In this document: in pieces, positions 43,612 to 54,802 of the stretch
How positions within the stretch are numbered: the first letter of the stretch is position 1
Layout: each line of letters starts with the position of its first letter
Assembly: GCA_009801085.1 (NCBI GenBank)
Contig: VNWV01000048.1
Span: 1 to 64,000 of the forward strand
Direction of reading: 5' to 3'
Length of the DNA stretch: 64,000 nucleotides
DNA from: Lasiodiplodia sp. COLG20
Taxonomy: Eukaryota > Ascomycota > Dothideomycetes > Botryosphaeriales > Botryosphaeriaceae
Program-made: the position numbers and the translations under genes
The notes under the pieces: generated by a model
Databases searched by the model: none
Told to the model about the DNA's origin: nothing
The model's input: the letters and a program-made list of their open reading frames with translations, nothing else

Positions 43612-44064
43612 TGGTATCGCAGTAACGGAATACTCAATTCGGTACTCACCCGTAGATGTTTCGATTCGCTGAGCAAAGCCAGAGAGATGCAAAAATCCCA
43701 CACGACAAACCCCCACGAATGCGGGGTTGACCAACTTCCCCGCACTTTGCACCCTGGTCATTGCTGACACTCCGGATCCACCGACACTCAAAACAAGGAA
43801 TACCGCCCGAAATCGGAGCACGCAATCTGCATTGGAAGAGGGGAGACCCCCACGCTCGGTGTCGGAGCGGGAAGCACTGTGATTGAGTGCCACATTCCCG
43901 AACCCCCACGGATTGTTTCCTATGCTGGAAGTAACCATGCGACATATATCAAACCAACTTGAAGCATTGCCGAGGTCATTTCAAGAACATCTTTGCGGGG
44001 ATATTCGTTGAACGATCGATCCTGTCTGATAGCAACTACTCAGTGTCTTCGCAGTGGTATCACC
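43612..44064. promoter_or_regulatory. SDR promoter with three CCCCCACG motifs
   Basis: Exact CCCCCACG copies occur at 43710-43717, 43847-43854 and 43903-43910, all in the same orientation. The middle copy sits in GACCCCCACGCTCG, a 14-mer repeated exactly in the dehydratase promoter. The region is otherwise non-coding. Confidence 0.5.
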
Positions 44065-44968
44065 ATGGCCAATTCGTATGTTGAGAGTCTGTTCTCCCTC
44101 AAGGGCCGCACGGCCGCTGTCACGGGTGGAACCCGAGGGATTGGAGCAGCAATGGCAATTGCTCTCGCTGAAGCCGGAGCGGATGTTGTCCTTATACAAG
44201 TGTGCCTTTCCCAGTTTGTGTCTCTGACAATTTGTTAATACGTTTTCCAAACATACAGAGAGACGACAAGAACACTGCAACCAAATCCAAGATATTAGAG
44301 CTCGGGAGGAAGGCGACCATTGTCACCGCAGACCTATCCTCAGACACGGAGGTTGCCAGCCTTGCAGAACGCGTTCTTTCCGAGAAACATGACGTTGATA
44401 TTCTTGTGACATGCGCTGGTATTCAGCGAAGACACCCGAGTCACATCTTTCCCAAGAGCGATTGGGATGAGGTAAATGAAACAAATCCTGTCTCCAAGAT
44501 TTTGTGCTAAATTAGTATTTTCAGGTGCTGCAAGTCAATCTTTCCACCGTTTTCACGCTCTGTAGGGACTTTGGACGTTACATGTTGACGCGAGAGCCGG
44601 ATTCGCGAGGCCACCGCGGCAGTATCATCAATGTAGCGTCATTGGTGTCTTTCCAAGGCGGACTCACCGTCCCAGCCTATGCAGCCGCAAAAGGCGGAGT
44701 GGCGCAGTTGACAAAAGCTTTGTCGAATGAGTGGGCATCCAAAGGAATCAATGTTAATGCCATTGCTCCTGGCTATGTTGCCACAGATATGAACGAAGCC
44801 CTGCTGAACGATAAGGAACGCGCAGCCAGCATTCTGGCGAGAATTCCGGCAGGAAGATGGGGTAGTCCAGATGACTTCAAAGGTGCAACGGTTTTCTTGG
44901 CCAGCACAGCTAGTTTGTATGTATCTGGAGAGATTCTTACTGTGGACGGTGGCTGGATGGGCAGGTAG
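44065..44968 (+). CDS. short-chain dehydrogenase/reductase, KduD-like sugar-acid dehydrogenase
   Basis: Three exons: 44065-44199, 44259-44471 and 44525-44968; 263 aa. The start was chosen at the ACCATGG context instead of an in-frame ATG 72 nt upstream. It has the classical SDR cofactor motif TGGTRGIG (residues 20-27), the catalytic Ser in [12 protein letters not shown] with YAAAK (Tyr-x-x-x-Lys), and the C-terminal [11 protein letters not shown]. The overall pattern resembles 2-deoxy-D-gluconate 3-dehydrogenase / 2-keto-3-deoxygluconate 5-dehydrogenase (KduD) enzymes, which are cytosolic NAD(P)-dependent oxidoreductases of deoxy-keto sugar acids. It is convergent with the galactonate-dehydratase-like gene, 310 bp apart, which could supply a 2-keto-3-deoxy substrate. 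Exact substrate assignment is inference; the SDR class itself is certain. Confidence 0.88.
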
Positions 44969-45017
44969 GGAAAGCAATTTGGTAATCTGGAGGTAATACG
45001 GCCAGCCAAGAGGGAGA

Positions 45018-45023
45018 AATAAA
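45018..45023 (+). terminator. AATAAA polyadenylation signal after the SDR gene
   Basis: AATAAA occurs 50 nt downstream of the SDR stop, in the convergent 310-bp gap before the dehydratase stop. The position fits a fungal poly(A) signal for the + strand transcript. Confidence 0.4.
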
Positions 45024-45278
45024 GATTATTCATATATTTTCGCCTCGTGAAAGAATCACAAACACATCAGTGGAAGAAACGAGTGCTTAAAGTTTTGGAG
45101 TGCGAAAGCGTCGGGTATGTGCGGTGTTCGGAGGTTCAGCGGTTTGGAGGCAATGCGCAGCCGTAGTCTGCGCCCTGGTCTGTGGGCGGCGTTCTCAGCA
45201 GTACAGGGCAGAGTGGGAGTGAGTGGCATGTATATCGGATTCTGCATTGATGGATTTTGAAAACCTTCCGCATGTGAA

Positions 45279-46569
45279 TTACCATTCCCTGATCCCACCG
45301 TCAACCCCATAGAACTCCTTGCACTGCCAGGGTGCTGTCTCCTTTGCAATCCTCCTTACCATCTCTTCGTCAATCTCAATTCCCAGCCCAATTCCCGTTG
45401 GTGCTTTGACAAAACCTTCCTCGATGTCAAACACGCTGGGGTCCTTCAAATACGTCAACAAATCAATGTCACCAGCCTCGACATTGTAATGCATGCCCAA
45501 GCTCATCTCCAGAATGGCGAAGTTTGGTGTGCTCAACGCAACATGCAAGCTGGCTGCGAAAGCCACTGGTCCCAATGGACAATGTGGCGCGATTGCGACG
45601 TCGTACGCCTCAGCCATCTGGGCGATGCGCTTTGTCTCCGAGATTCCTCCTGCATGCGCAATGTCTGGCTGCAGAACGTCAACATCTTCGAGGAATGGCT
45701 TTACGTCCCAGCGAGTGTACAATCGCTCTCCGAAAGCAATTGGAATTGTCGTGTGGGCAGCGAGTTGCTTGATCGCCTCCGGATGCTCGCAAAGCAACGG
45801 CTCCTCGATGAACAGCGGCCGGTGCGGCTCAAGGGCTTTGGCAAGCTGCTTTGCCATTGGTTTGTGAAGACGGCCATGGAAATCGAGTCCAGCGTCAAGA
45901 CCGAGGGCTTTGACTGTCTTTAGGCGCTCGACAGTGGCTTCAACAGCGGAGGGGCTATCCAGCCAATTGACATCTTCGGTGGCGTTCATTTTCACACACT
46001 TGAGACCTTGAGCAATCCTTGCTTTGCTAGGGATTGTTAGTAATATGCAGTGTCAGGAGAGGATTGACGTACGCTGCCACCTCCACGTCGGCTGGGCGGT
46101 CGCCGCCGATCCAAGCGTAAACTTGAACTTTGTTGCGCACTTTACCACCAAGTAGCTCCCATACTGGGACCTTCAGTTTACGGCCTGGGTGATAAATTAG
46201 AAGAATTCCAATTGCCAGTATTTTTCAGCTTACCCTTCAGATCCCATAGCGCAATATCAATGCCGGAAAGAGCGGACATGAAAACTGGGCCTCCGCGGTA
46301 GAAACTATGTCTCCAGAACTTCTGCCAGATATGTTCGATGTTGCTGTGAATAGTGTTAATGAGGAGATACTAAAAGATTTTAATCGGTCGAACCTCGCAT
46401 CCATGCCAATAAGCCTGACAATCATTTCGTCCAAAGTACCCTCAACCGCAAGATCATGGCCTTCGAGCGTTGCCTCGCCCCATCCATGCTCCCCGGTTTC
46501 ATCGGTGATTTTGACCATTAGCCATCGTGGCTTGACACGGAAATACTCTATGGTCTTTATCTTCGCCAT
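45279..46569 (-). CDS. enolase-superfamily sugar-acid dehydratase, galactonate dehydratase-like
   Basis: Four exons on the minus strand: 46569-46394, 46343-46234, 46184-46073 and 46026-45279; 381 aa, close to the ~382 aa of bacterial D-galactonate dehydratase. It begins with [16 protein letters not shown] and [10 protein letters not shown]. The barrel domain shows the metal and catalytic residues of this subgroup: LDFHGR (Asp ligand and His), FIEEPL (Glu), FGERLY (Glu), HAGGI and APHCPLGP (catalytic His). These enzymes use Mg2+ to dehydrate an aldonic acid to its 2-keto-3-deoxy form. It faces the SDR tail-to-tail, and its promoter shares CCCCCACG motifs with the SDR and transporter, supporting one catabolic pathway. 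Substrate could be galactonate or a related aldonate; the family match is strong, the exact sugar is not fixed by sequence alone. Confidence 0.9.
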
Positions 46570-47073
46570 TGCTTAGAGCCTTTTGGTTGAAATGTTGGCT
46601 TGTTTGTATGAGACGATCATGCAATTGGGAAGCAGATAATTGTGAAAAGTAGAAAGGTGAAGACGAGGGTACTAAAGCATCGGAGCATTGAGCGTGGGGA
46701 TGGCGGGGGTGGCTGCTGCGGGGGTTACCCGCTTTGCCGCTTTGACTTCCCCCACGTTCAGAAATCCCACCAATCTTCACTAAATACGCATGGAGAAAGC
46801 GGTGACCCCCACGCTCGACGTCATTGAGTCAGAATATGGAGCCTTCGAATGCGGCATACCAAAATGGACATCAGCACCCCTGTTAAAGAAAACAAAAGCC
46901 GACGGCAAACAGCGGGACTTTTCTGAGACAATCCTCCCTCCAGCAGGGCTGCCCCGAAACGCGAAGGGGGTTTTCAATACTCCGGAGTGGCTCCAATACC
47001 TGTGTATATCTTATGAATAGATTGCAGAATAATCTGTGAAAGAGAACATGGACGTAGTTTGAACTACCGATGG
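46570..47073. promoter_or_regulatory. dehydratase promoter with two CCCCCACG motifs; no gene
   Basis: Exact motifs lie at 46749-46756 and 46806-46813. The second is part of the GACCCCCACGCTCG 14-mer also present in the SDR promoter. A degenerate repeat copy at about 46887-46950 matches one near 49.8 kb. No convincing coding frame is present. Confidence 0.5.
46887..46950. repeat. degenerate repeat, copy A
   Basis: The core AACAAAAGC...GGCAA.CA..GGGACTTTT...GACAA is repeated at 49783-49848 with scattered substitutions and an indel. Terminal features cannot be made out; it looks like a decayed short repeat or mobile-element relic. Confidence 0.35.
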
Positions 47074-48361
47074 TTATATCAAAAACACCAGTTGCTCACT
47101 GCTTGGATCTCCCACTACTTCTCCAAACATGATTACATGGACGTAGCAATCTCCAAGAACAACGTGGTACTTGTATGAAATTTCGGTGTTGCCGCAGCCT
47201 GTTCGAAACCCTGAGTCCTGCACAAGACGGAGAATGAATGGAACACTTCCTCCAAAGAGCACCCAAATTTTCATCTCCTCGCTGCATCAAATCAGGGCCC
47301 AGGCCAATGAGTCCATTCCGAGTGACGAAAAGCCTTCTTCCTGCAGCGGATGTATTCAGTTCTTGAGCTAGTGATGCATTGATAAGTTCATCTTCCACAT
47401 TCTCCTGAAGCAGTGACTGTGTGAACCGATCTGCCTCCTCTTCGCTGAAGGTTGGGTCCATCTCATGCAAGTCGCTGGTTAGTGTCTTAGTAAAGGCTTC
47501 CATCAGGGTACCTCCGCCAATGTAGCTGCTCCCGTAAATATTATCGAGGCGTAGAAACTCAGCCCATATTCGAAATGTTGAAAATTGGTGCAGAGCATAT
47601 GTAGATGCGACATGCGACTGAGGCGTTAATTTCGAAACGACGTCTACCATAGTCCCGAGAAATGAGAGGACACCATCACCGGACTCTTGAATCCGAGCCC
47701 GTTCTCCATTGGAAGCATAATAGAGCTCACCACGGGCCCGGCAGTTGAATGCGCTTATTTCCTTGTTGAAGTCTTTAACCCACGAAGGTGTAGAAGTAGC
47801 CACCTGGGCTCTGATTCCCTCCCCAGGACAGAAAGTGATCGGTCCGGATATTTGTTCAACAAAAGAAAGCTCACTCGTTCGTACAGTTCTTCCGGAGTGG
47901 CCTGGTAGTCTGCAGCGAGCCGAAAGTGTTTGGGGAGAAGTCCCAGTAGTGAAAAGATCTTGTCTCGGGGATCCTTCGATTCCCGCTCATGGAAGTTGTA
48001 CAAGCAATCCATGAGATTGATACCAATGTCGGATTGACAAAGCCGTTTTTTCCGTCAAACCGGGGGTGTGAATGGGTTTTCGAAAATTGAAGAGAGCATT
48101 GACCGTGGCCTCTCCGCACGATAGGGCTTCCAGCTTGTGAACCAGTTGGGTGAAGAACCAAGAGCAACAAGTTATTGAATGGGTGTAAAGCCTGTCGGCG
48201 GCCAGGACCAGATCGTCAAGCGAATATCTGAATTTCCCCCAGAACAGTGTTGAGACGGGCGGCAAGACGGCCTCTTGGACGGTCCACCTGCGCGTCCGCC
48301 AGCTCCGATTCATGAATGCTCGAAGTTCCCTACAGCAGGCGCCTCTACACGAGTCTCTCAT
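47074..48361 (-). pseudogene. HET-domain protein remnant, 5'-truncated and frameshifted
   Basis: Read on the minus strand, successive frames give the conserved C-terminal half of HET-family (heterokaryon incompatibility) proteins: RSWRTRRWTVQEAVL, then MDCLYNF...DPRDKIFSLLGLLP, then TPSWVKDF, then NGLIGLGPD...RGDE, and finally WVLFGGSVPFILR...YKYHVVLGDCYVHVIMFGE. Continuity needs frame changes at three places: near the six-T tract 48046-48051, near 47798, and near 47270. No intron consensus explains them. The N-terminal HET domain proper is missing, and in-frame stops lie just upstream of 48361. HET proteins trigger incompatibility cell death, so inactivated copies are common in fungal genomes. 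The breaks are described as found; sequencing error at homopolymers could account for some of them. Confidence 0.75.
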
Positions 48362-49181
48362 TCGTCCCCAGCGGTATAACTATGCCCACACATCAGCTCT
48401 GCCGCTCTTTTATAGGTGGCCTGCTAGAATCTCATGAGCTTGGGGGCTTTCGGTTTTCTTATGTGTACTTTTGACTTTTGGTTTGCTCGGTGGACTTTGC
48501 TTTCGCATCAAGCTGGTTTGGGTTTCCTCTCGCTCGAGAAAGCGGCCTGGTGCTATGTTTCTTGGGAAGTTTGCTTAGAACCACATATTGGGGACGCGGG
48601 GGAGTGTCACATATTTATCAATGCATTCAGCGGATTGCAAGCTCAATCAGCTCGTCAAATTCCAACTCACAAAGCCAGAAGACCCGTGTTTCAGCTGAAG
48701 CGTTGCGGTGGCTACCTACAGCTCACACTCTGTCTACCAGTGAAATCCCACGCTCGCATGCTTTTGTTCACATAATGTGAGGTTGTGTTGGGGTTGATTG
48801 GCAATGGCTTGCAGACGTTACGAGGGGCGGCAAACCGCATCTATCCAATAATGCTCAATTCCAGCCTTGCCTTCCCTGGACCTTAAGTTTTAGCATCCCA
48901 CCAAAACAATAAGACCAACCAAGGAAATTAGAATTTCAAGTCTAGCACCTCGGTCGCGCCGATTGGGTGGGGAGGAACACCGAGCACACCATCGCTTCAC
49001 AGCCACACTATTCAGATACAATGCCTCGATGAGCCTATCTCTACTATAGCCATCTGTCTAGGTCGAGATATATTAGGAACAAAGCAAACTCAGAAAGAAA
49101 GATGCAAGAACACACCAGAGCAAACGAAATGATTTACAGGAAAGAGTTTCGGACGACCACAACCTTGAAAGACAACCCTAC
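48362..49181. other. no gene seen
   Basis: About 0.8 kb with only short, unrelated frames. A TATAAA on the minus strand at 48408-48413 lies just upstream of the HET remnant. The missing HET N-terminal domain was looked for here and is not present. Confidence 0.5.
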
Positions 49182-49505
49182 CTAAAGTCCACATGTATTG
49201 ACAAATGGAAAAGTCTTTGTATTCAAGACCGACGCCAAACGGAAAAAGAAAACGGTAGCCTCGTTCTCGAGCCCATTCATCATCCACGGTTCAAGCATCC
49301 ATAGATTGTCACTGCCTTTCACGCACCCGCCCCCATGCTGCCTCTTGTAGTTACGACGAGAGTAGCGCTGATAGCACCACCGACAGCATAGGTTCTTGTT
49401 CATCTGCCGGCCCAGCGCCCAGCACGAGAACTCCATGTGCCGCAGCGTGCTGGAGTCCTCAATTGGTGAAGCGTTTCGGGTAGAAGTCGCACTGGATACT
49501 GCCAT
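49182..49505 (-). CDS. doubtful small hypothetical protein
   Basis: A 107-codon frame with a small Cys/Trp-rich patch (CCRWCYQRYSRR, then GGGCVKGSDNLW) and no signal peptide, membrane helix or recognised domain. It has no supporting neighbour or promoter evidence. The clustered Cys and Arg residues are the only reason to list it; it may be chance. Confidence 0.2.
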   Translation of the reverse strand: MAVSSATSTRNASPIEDSSTLRHMEFSCWALGRQMNKNLCCRWCYQRYSRRNYKRQHGGGCVKGSDNLWMLEPWMMNGLENEATVFFFRLASVLNTKTFPFVNTCGL

Positions 49506-50460
49506 TTTTTCCGCCTCGTGTTTTCGGGAGCTCAGTGCGCCTCTTCCGAAATTATCCGGGAGGCGTAGCGATAGTGGTGTTGGTGATGATGCTTTAGGAT
49601 TGTGAGGGCGGTGTGCGCGAGGCTGATGCGAGAAGCTGAGGAGGTGAACGGGTGTTGTATTGAGCTACCCGAAAGAAAGCACTAAATACCCCCCTCGGCG
49701 ATCGTGCCTGCCAACAGCGGCTGCGCGGTCGGTGCTAGGGCTGACGAGGTCGAGATCGAAAACCGGACAGAGGACGGTGAAAGGAGAACAAAAGCGGGGG
49801 CAAGCAATGGGACTTTTTCAGACAACCTTCTGCGTAGCAGGACTCTCCTGAAATGTTTGCTATCTTACAGTTGGATGTTTCAAAGGATGTATTGCAATAT
49901 AATAGCAATGGCTACTACGAATTTTCAGAGGGCAGCAAGACGACTATCTGTTGAGTGGAGCACCACAACACCAAGGCCCATCCGCGCAACTCCCTCCGTC
50001 ATTCCAACGGCTCAGATTCTTCCCCTCAATTCCACACACAGCTCTCGATATTCTTGTCCGCTTTCTCAAAACGCTTTAACAAGCATGTGACCTTACAACT
50101 TAGTCTAACTTTTAACGATGATCTTGCGCAAATGATGCGACTTGCGATAATATTCTGCCTGCAGAAACCTGATCTTTCCGCGAGGTGCGCGGCCATATGT
50201 GCCTATTGAGTTAGTGTTCAATTCAATTGTGCCGGACCGGGTCCTTCAAAAACGGCCAACCTGGTGGATTTACTATCCAAGATGGCTACCGATACGGCTG
50301 CGGGGCCAAGTGCGAGGTGGCCACTCACGGCAGTACAAAAACGATTTGCAAGAAAAAATAAAGCCAACTTTCTAGCTAAGAAAGGATTTAATTGAAGGCT
50401 AAAAACTAACCAGATCATTGGCAGAGCTCGAGATATTACCTTGTGAAAAGAGAACAATTT
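49506..50460. other. no gene seen
   Basis: Roughly 0.95 kb of non-coding sequence that includes repeat copy B near 49.8 kb. No domain, RNA gene or intact element is recognisable. Confidence 0.5.
49783..49848. repeat. degenerate repeat, copy B
   Basis: Matches copy A at 46887-46950 in the same orientation, with conserved blocks AACAAAAGC, GGGACTTTT and GACAA and several differences, many of them C-to-T or G-to-A. Confidence 0.35.
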
Positions 50461-51668
50461 TTAGACAAGGTCGACAGAAAGGAATGAGAAATGAATCATC
50501 AGATCTGGCTTAGTTGACCATTCTTTCAGCATCATTCGTTCAGTTTTCAACGCCAGTGCTACCAATGAAAACCACCTGTACTGACGCAAACCTGTCGCGC
50601 TAATTTAGTTACTGCTTTATGTTGGTCTCGCGTCTTGTTGGAAACTTACGCAGCGGTGGCTCCAAAAATTTCCGGAGCCCGAGCTTTGGTTAAGAGCGCC
50701 AATGTTACAGCAAAAAGTGCAGAGAACATGGTTGCTGCGAATATGCGCGCCAGAAGATTGTGGATGAAATACAAAACGATGACGGCAAGTGACGGTATCA
50801 TGGTCGACGTCAGAACGCTCAAGGCTCGAGATAAGGCACAGTACGGTTCGTTTCTCCATCTGACAAGTCCTGTTTGTGCCGCCTCTTCATCTATCCCATT
50901 GACGCACCTTTCCGTTTTGTAAAACCCTCGATCATACAGCCACGGGACCATTTTCTCCGCTATCCACTTTGTGCAGACATCATGGTCCCGGCTCGACAGA
51001 GCAACGAGGTCCTCCTGCTCTTCTTCGTATGCTTCCCACGGTCTCGCCTCAATACCTTCTGGAAATATACTTTCTCCGTTGCACCGCAACAGCCAATCCC
51101 TGAGCATGTTGAGGTCGTAGCCATTGGCTTTTTCGAGCTTGTGGACTTGGGCATATCGGAGCAAAGTCTCGTCTAGTGGCTATACGCGTGAGTTATTTGA
51201 TTAATCATAACTTGGAGCAAATTAATACTGACGGTAAGCCTTCAACTTTTCGTCTATCTCTGACATCATCCGCGCTTGTTTTCCTTGGATTCCCGGATTT
51301 CCAGCCGAATATATGAATGCGGATGCATCTTTATGGAAGATCATTCCGTTATCGCGGTCGAAACTGTCCATTTGGTGAAGTCTTTCTCCTAGATGTAGTA
51401 ATTCCGCTTGCTTGTACAGAAGATTGCGTGCACTCAATGAGGAGAAGCGTTTGAATAGGGCCATTCCGGGGGCTAGCCCCATGATGTTCGCAAGTTCAGG
51501 ATAGCCATTGCGTATCGAAGACTCCTTTAGCTCGCTCGACATAGTCGTTCCGAACACTGAGCTCGCCAGATGTTTTGGGTACCATCCATTGATTAAGGGA
51601 GTCTCGACCTCAGCCTCGCGGTCTCTATTGTCGCTTAAGCTCCCGATATAGGTAAACCCGGGCTGCAT
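50461..51668 (-). CDS. DUF6594-family fungal membrane protein
   Basis: Minus-strand exons 51668-51233, 51172-50650 and a less certain last exon 50575-50461 (about 357 aa). The N-terminal block NGYPELANIMGL...ALFKRFSSLSARNLLYKQAELLHLGERL and the later DEKLKAYHETLLRYAQVHKL are typical of DUF6594 proteins, common in filamentous fungi and of unknown function. The C-terminal part holds two hydrophobic segments (SLAVIVLYFIHNLL and FSALFAVTLALL) ending in EIFGATAA, the usual family terminus. The first intron (51173-51232) was set by frame continuity. An internal Met at 51542 could be the real start, since the first ~42 residues are not family-like. It probably sits in an internal or plasma membrane; its role is unknown. 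Confidence 0.7.
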
Positions 51669-52763
51669 GCCATGTCATCACCTGCAAGCGCTCTTTGTCG
51701 GCTCAGCTTGAGCCAACCACAACTTTGTGTGACCCCAGGGTGCGTCTGCATATGCAGTCATTTTGCAGAAACCCGTATTCGGCCTTGCGGGCAGTCCTGA
51801 CGATTGTGGGTCTCGCGCTACTTTCAAACACGCGATGTTCGTATCGGGATAGTTTTTCTTGAGAGTATGGCGAAACAGTAAAGTGGGATGCTTGTCGGTG
51901 AAAAACTTTTCTCGGGAGGCATGGTGTTGAAGTACACCCCCCGCCTCGGAAGGCTCCATTCGCATCATGTGAGAGCACAACCCCTCTCTGCAACGCCACA
52001 GGAAAATTCTGCCTTGCCCTTCGGGGAATATGAGCACCTGACTATTACAAACCACGTGTAGCCTATCACAGTGGTGGACGGTGTACCGTTGGTTTCGGCC
52101 GGTGAGCCCAACGCACCCAGCACTGGCTGCTGCTACGCCCCGTTTCTGAAGCCGGAGCAATATGACGTACAGGGTCGTTTCTCGGCATGTGGACCATTGC
52201 AAGGCTTCCACAAGGCTCCAGCCACAATCCTTCCAATGGGGCTCAGAGACGTGTCGGATTCATAATGGCCCAATATTCTGTGTGCACCCTCTCGCGGTCC
52301 CGTTTGCCCCGCACCCGCATGCCTTCCCTTGAGTTTTACGCGCTACATTGGCGAGTGATGCTCCACCTTTCGTCCCCGCGTCAATAGGAATACAACTCTC
52401 ATGACCGGATCGTGATGCACCCGCATCTGTAGTGGCGCGCGTCGACCAGCTTGGCTACTTGCTCCGATGGGCTCTGTGGTATGTCTAGTCATCATTAGTC
52501 CACACCTTCCTTATCACAAACCCGTCACGGTCTCTCCACTCTCCGTTCGGAGCCACTCCTCCAGTGGATCGTTACAGCTAACGCATACAACACCGAAAGG
52601 AGACAACTTCAGACTCCTTCCCGCCTGGGACGGTATGTGACAGATCTAATACTACCTTTCGATCGCTCTGCTGAGTTCTTTGAAAGATCTTCTTCCACCA
52701 GCCGAATGGCGGGAGTAAGCTTTGTAGGAAAGTCGTTGTGGACGACCAGGGCGACGACCTGAT
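51669..52763. other. no confident gene; possible 5' exons of the following gene
   Basis: A 177-codon minus-strand frame (51678-52211) shows no recognisable domain. A possible upstream exon of the retropepsin-type gene ends near 52714, followed by a 60-nt GT-AG intron (52715-52774) that would splice in frame into the downstream coding region. Its 5' extent cannot be fixed. Confidence 0.4.
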
Positions 52764-54802
52764 TTGCCTGTCAGTTTTTCCGCTCTAAATTTCGCCGAGA
52801 GGCCACTAAAGACTGACCTGTTAATCGCAAGACACGTCACGACGAATGGGGGCATCGCGACCAAGAAATTGAACCGTACGCGTCAGAGCGAGCATGCCAT
52901 CATCTACACGGGCAGCAAGCCACCCAAACCACCACGGGACGAACGTCGTTTGCGAAAAACCGCCATCCAAGCAACCATTCTCAAGAAGCCATACGTATTG
53001 CACGAGCTGTCACGCGTGGACTATGGCACGGAAGTTCGTGTGGAACATACAGACGAACTCACACATCTGGGCAAGGTGACATCCGTTGGCATACTCCTTA
53101 AGGAGTGGAAGAAGGTGAGAGGAGATACGGGGTCCAGTACGCAGAAAGCAGCCACTACCGAGACGGAAAATACTGCTAGCAGTCATGCGCCACAGTTGCA
53201 GCCATCAAGTGCCGTGATTGGACCGTGTGGGACTGGCTTTGTGGCCGAAGCAGATGCGGAAGAAGAAGCTCCACCACCTCAGCAAGCTGTCATCCGTCCA
53301 GATTCTCCGCCCCCTTCCGCGCAAACAGATCAGACTATTGCGAACTTGAAGCCTAAAGAAGTTATTATCAAAGGTGGTTGTATGGTGAGACTCAGCAGAA
53401 ACCAGAAGTCAAAGAGACTTCAACCCGACAGTAAGATACCGCTTTCTGGCCATTCAAATAGAATATTTCTCGCTAACGCCAGTCTAGCGAGCTCGAACGA
53501 AGTTTCCAAACTACCCCGAACAGTTCGTCAGCGAAATGGTCCTGAGCGCAAGAGCAGTTCAGCGGCGCCCACACAACAAACTCGGCGACCTTCGCAGGGT
53601 CTGAAATCGAAAGCACAGAACAACAGCCTCTCATCAGACACGATGGTCAGGGCTGACACCCTCACGGAAACAATCGAAGCTGCTGTGTCACGGGCCTTGG
53701 CCGAGCGGGACTCCAACAGGCAGAAGGCAGCGTCCGCCGAAGAGGTCATCAAACAGACGGCTATCCACAGCCAAGTGAACGGTCACTACAATGTCTTCCA
53801 AGCCAGGCCCATGGTCAACGGCCCCCCACCGCCATATGATGTCATGGAATTCGAAGAAGTTCCTTGGCTTCCCAGGAGCCAGAGGAGAACCAAGGAACCA
53901 GAACCCAGAACGGCGGACCGCAGCAGTTCGGATGAGCCTGCGCCCAACGTCCCGCCTCGTGCACCGACACCACCGTCGGGTGGAATAGAGAGTCCAGAAC
54001 AAGACAGTTACGGGGAATCAGACGCTTCAGAGTACGGACCAGAAGACGAACAACAGCCAGTCGACCAACAAATGCCGGACTGGAGAGTACATCAAGCACT
54101 CAATTCCTACCTGAAACCACGCCGAATCGGCACGGGTCGCGGTTCTTCCTCATCTCAGGCAGAATCAAGCCACAGCGAGCCTCAGCAGCAACAGGAGGGC
54201 ATGCAATTCCTCTTCTTCAATAGCGATGGGCAGCAATTTAGTCGCACGGGCCGCTTGGACACAGCCGCCGACTGCAACTTCATCTCGCCGCGCGCCGCGC
54301 GCGAGATCGCGCACTCTTATCACAAATACCGCGGCGGGTTGTTCAAGGTCGCAAACGGCGAGGTTGAAAGACCTGAGTGGCAAATTTTCACATCCTGGAC
54401 CATTAAGAATGACGACAATACGTTTTGGCATGACAGATTTATTGTGTTCAACAACCTGCCTTGCGATGTCATTATTGGCAAGGAGACTCTTCAGAAGAAT
54501 GATATAGTCCATCTGAACCCCAAGTTTGGAGAGGTCTTTGTGATTCAGTTAACGTCTTCGGAAAGTAAGCAACAATAAAGACTCTCCTTCGTATTGGAAC
54601 CCGTTACTAACTTGAACTTTTCTTGCGGTCGCATGAAGGCAAGAAAGAGAAAGAGAACAAGGAAGAAAAAAGAAGGCGCGTACAGGAGCACAACCGCAAA
54701 ATAGCAGCTCAGCAAAATATGCAAATACGCCAGGAGTTGGAACAGGAGTTTGCAAATGAGATGCATGCACAGCAAGGGTATTCTAGGCAGCACGGTCAAT
54801 GA
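52764..54802 (+). CDS. protein with C-terminal retropepsin-like aspartic protease domain
   Basis: Coding runs from about 52775 (acceptor CTGTCAG) to 54564, then after a 74-nt intron with a perfect TACTAAC branch site, from 54639 to 54802; about 650 aa. No ATG fits the open start, so the 5' end is incomplete in this model. The N-terminal ~110 residues (HVTTNGG...EHAIIYTGS...LSRVDYGTEVRVEH) resemble DUF6590-type fungal proteins. A long disordered Ser/Pro/Gln-rich middle follows. Near the C-terminus, GRLDTAADCNFISPRAA with CDVIIGKETLQKND is the retropepsin fold, with DTAAD at the catalytic DTGA position. The last exon encodes a charged coiled coil. It could be a domesticated retroelement protease or a lineage-specific defence-type gene; no reverse transcriptase or LTR is visible nearby. 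Confidence 0.6.

Noticed and set aside
51678..52211. 177-codon minus-strand frame
   Set aside because: Composition and sequence match no family I recognise and there is no promoter or splice support; treated as chance.
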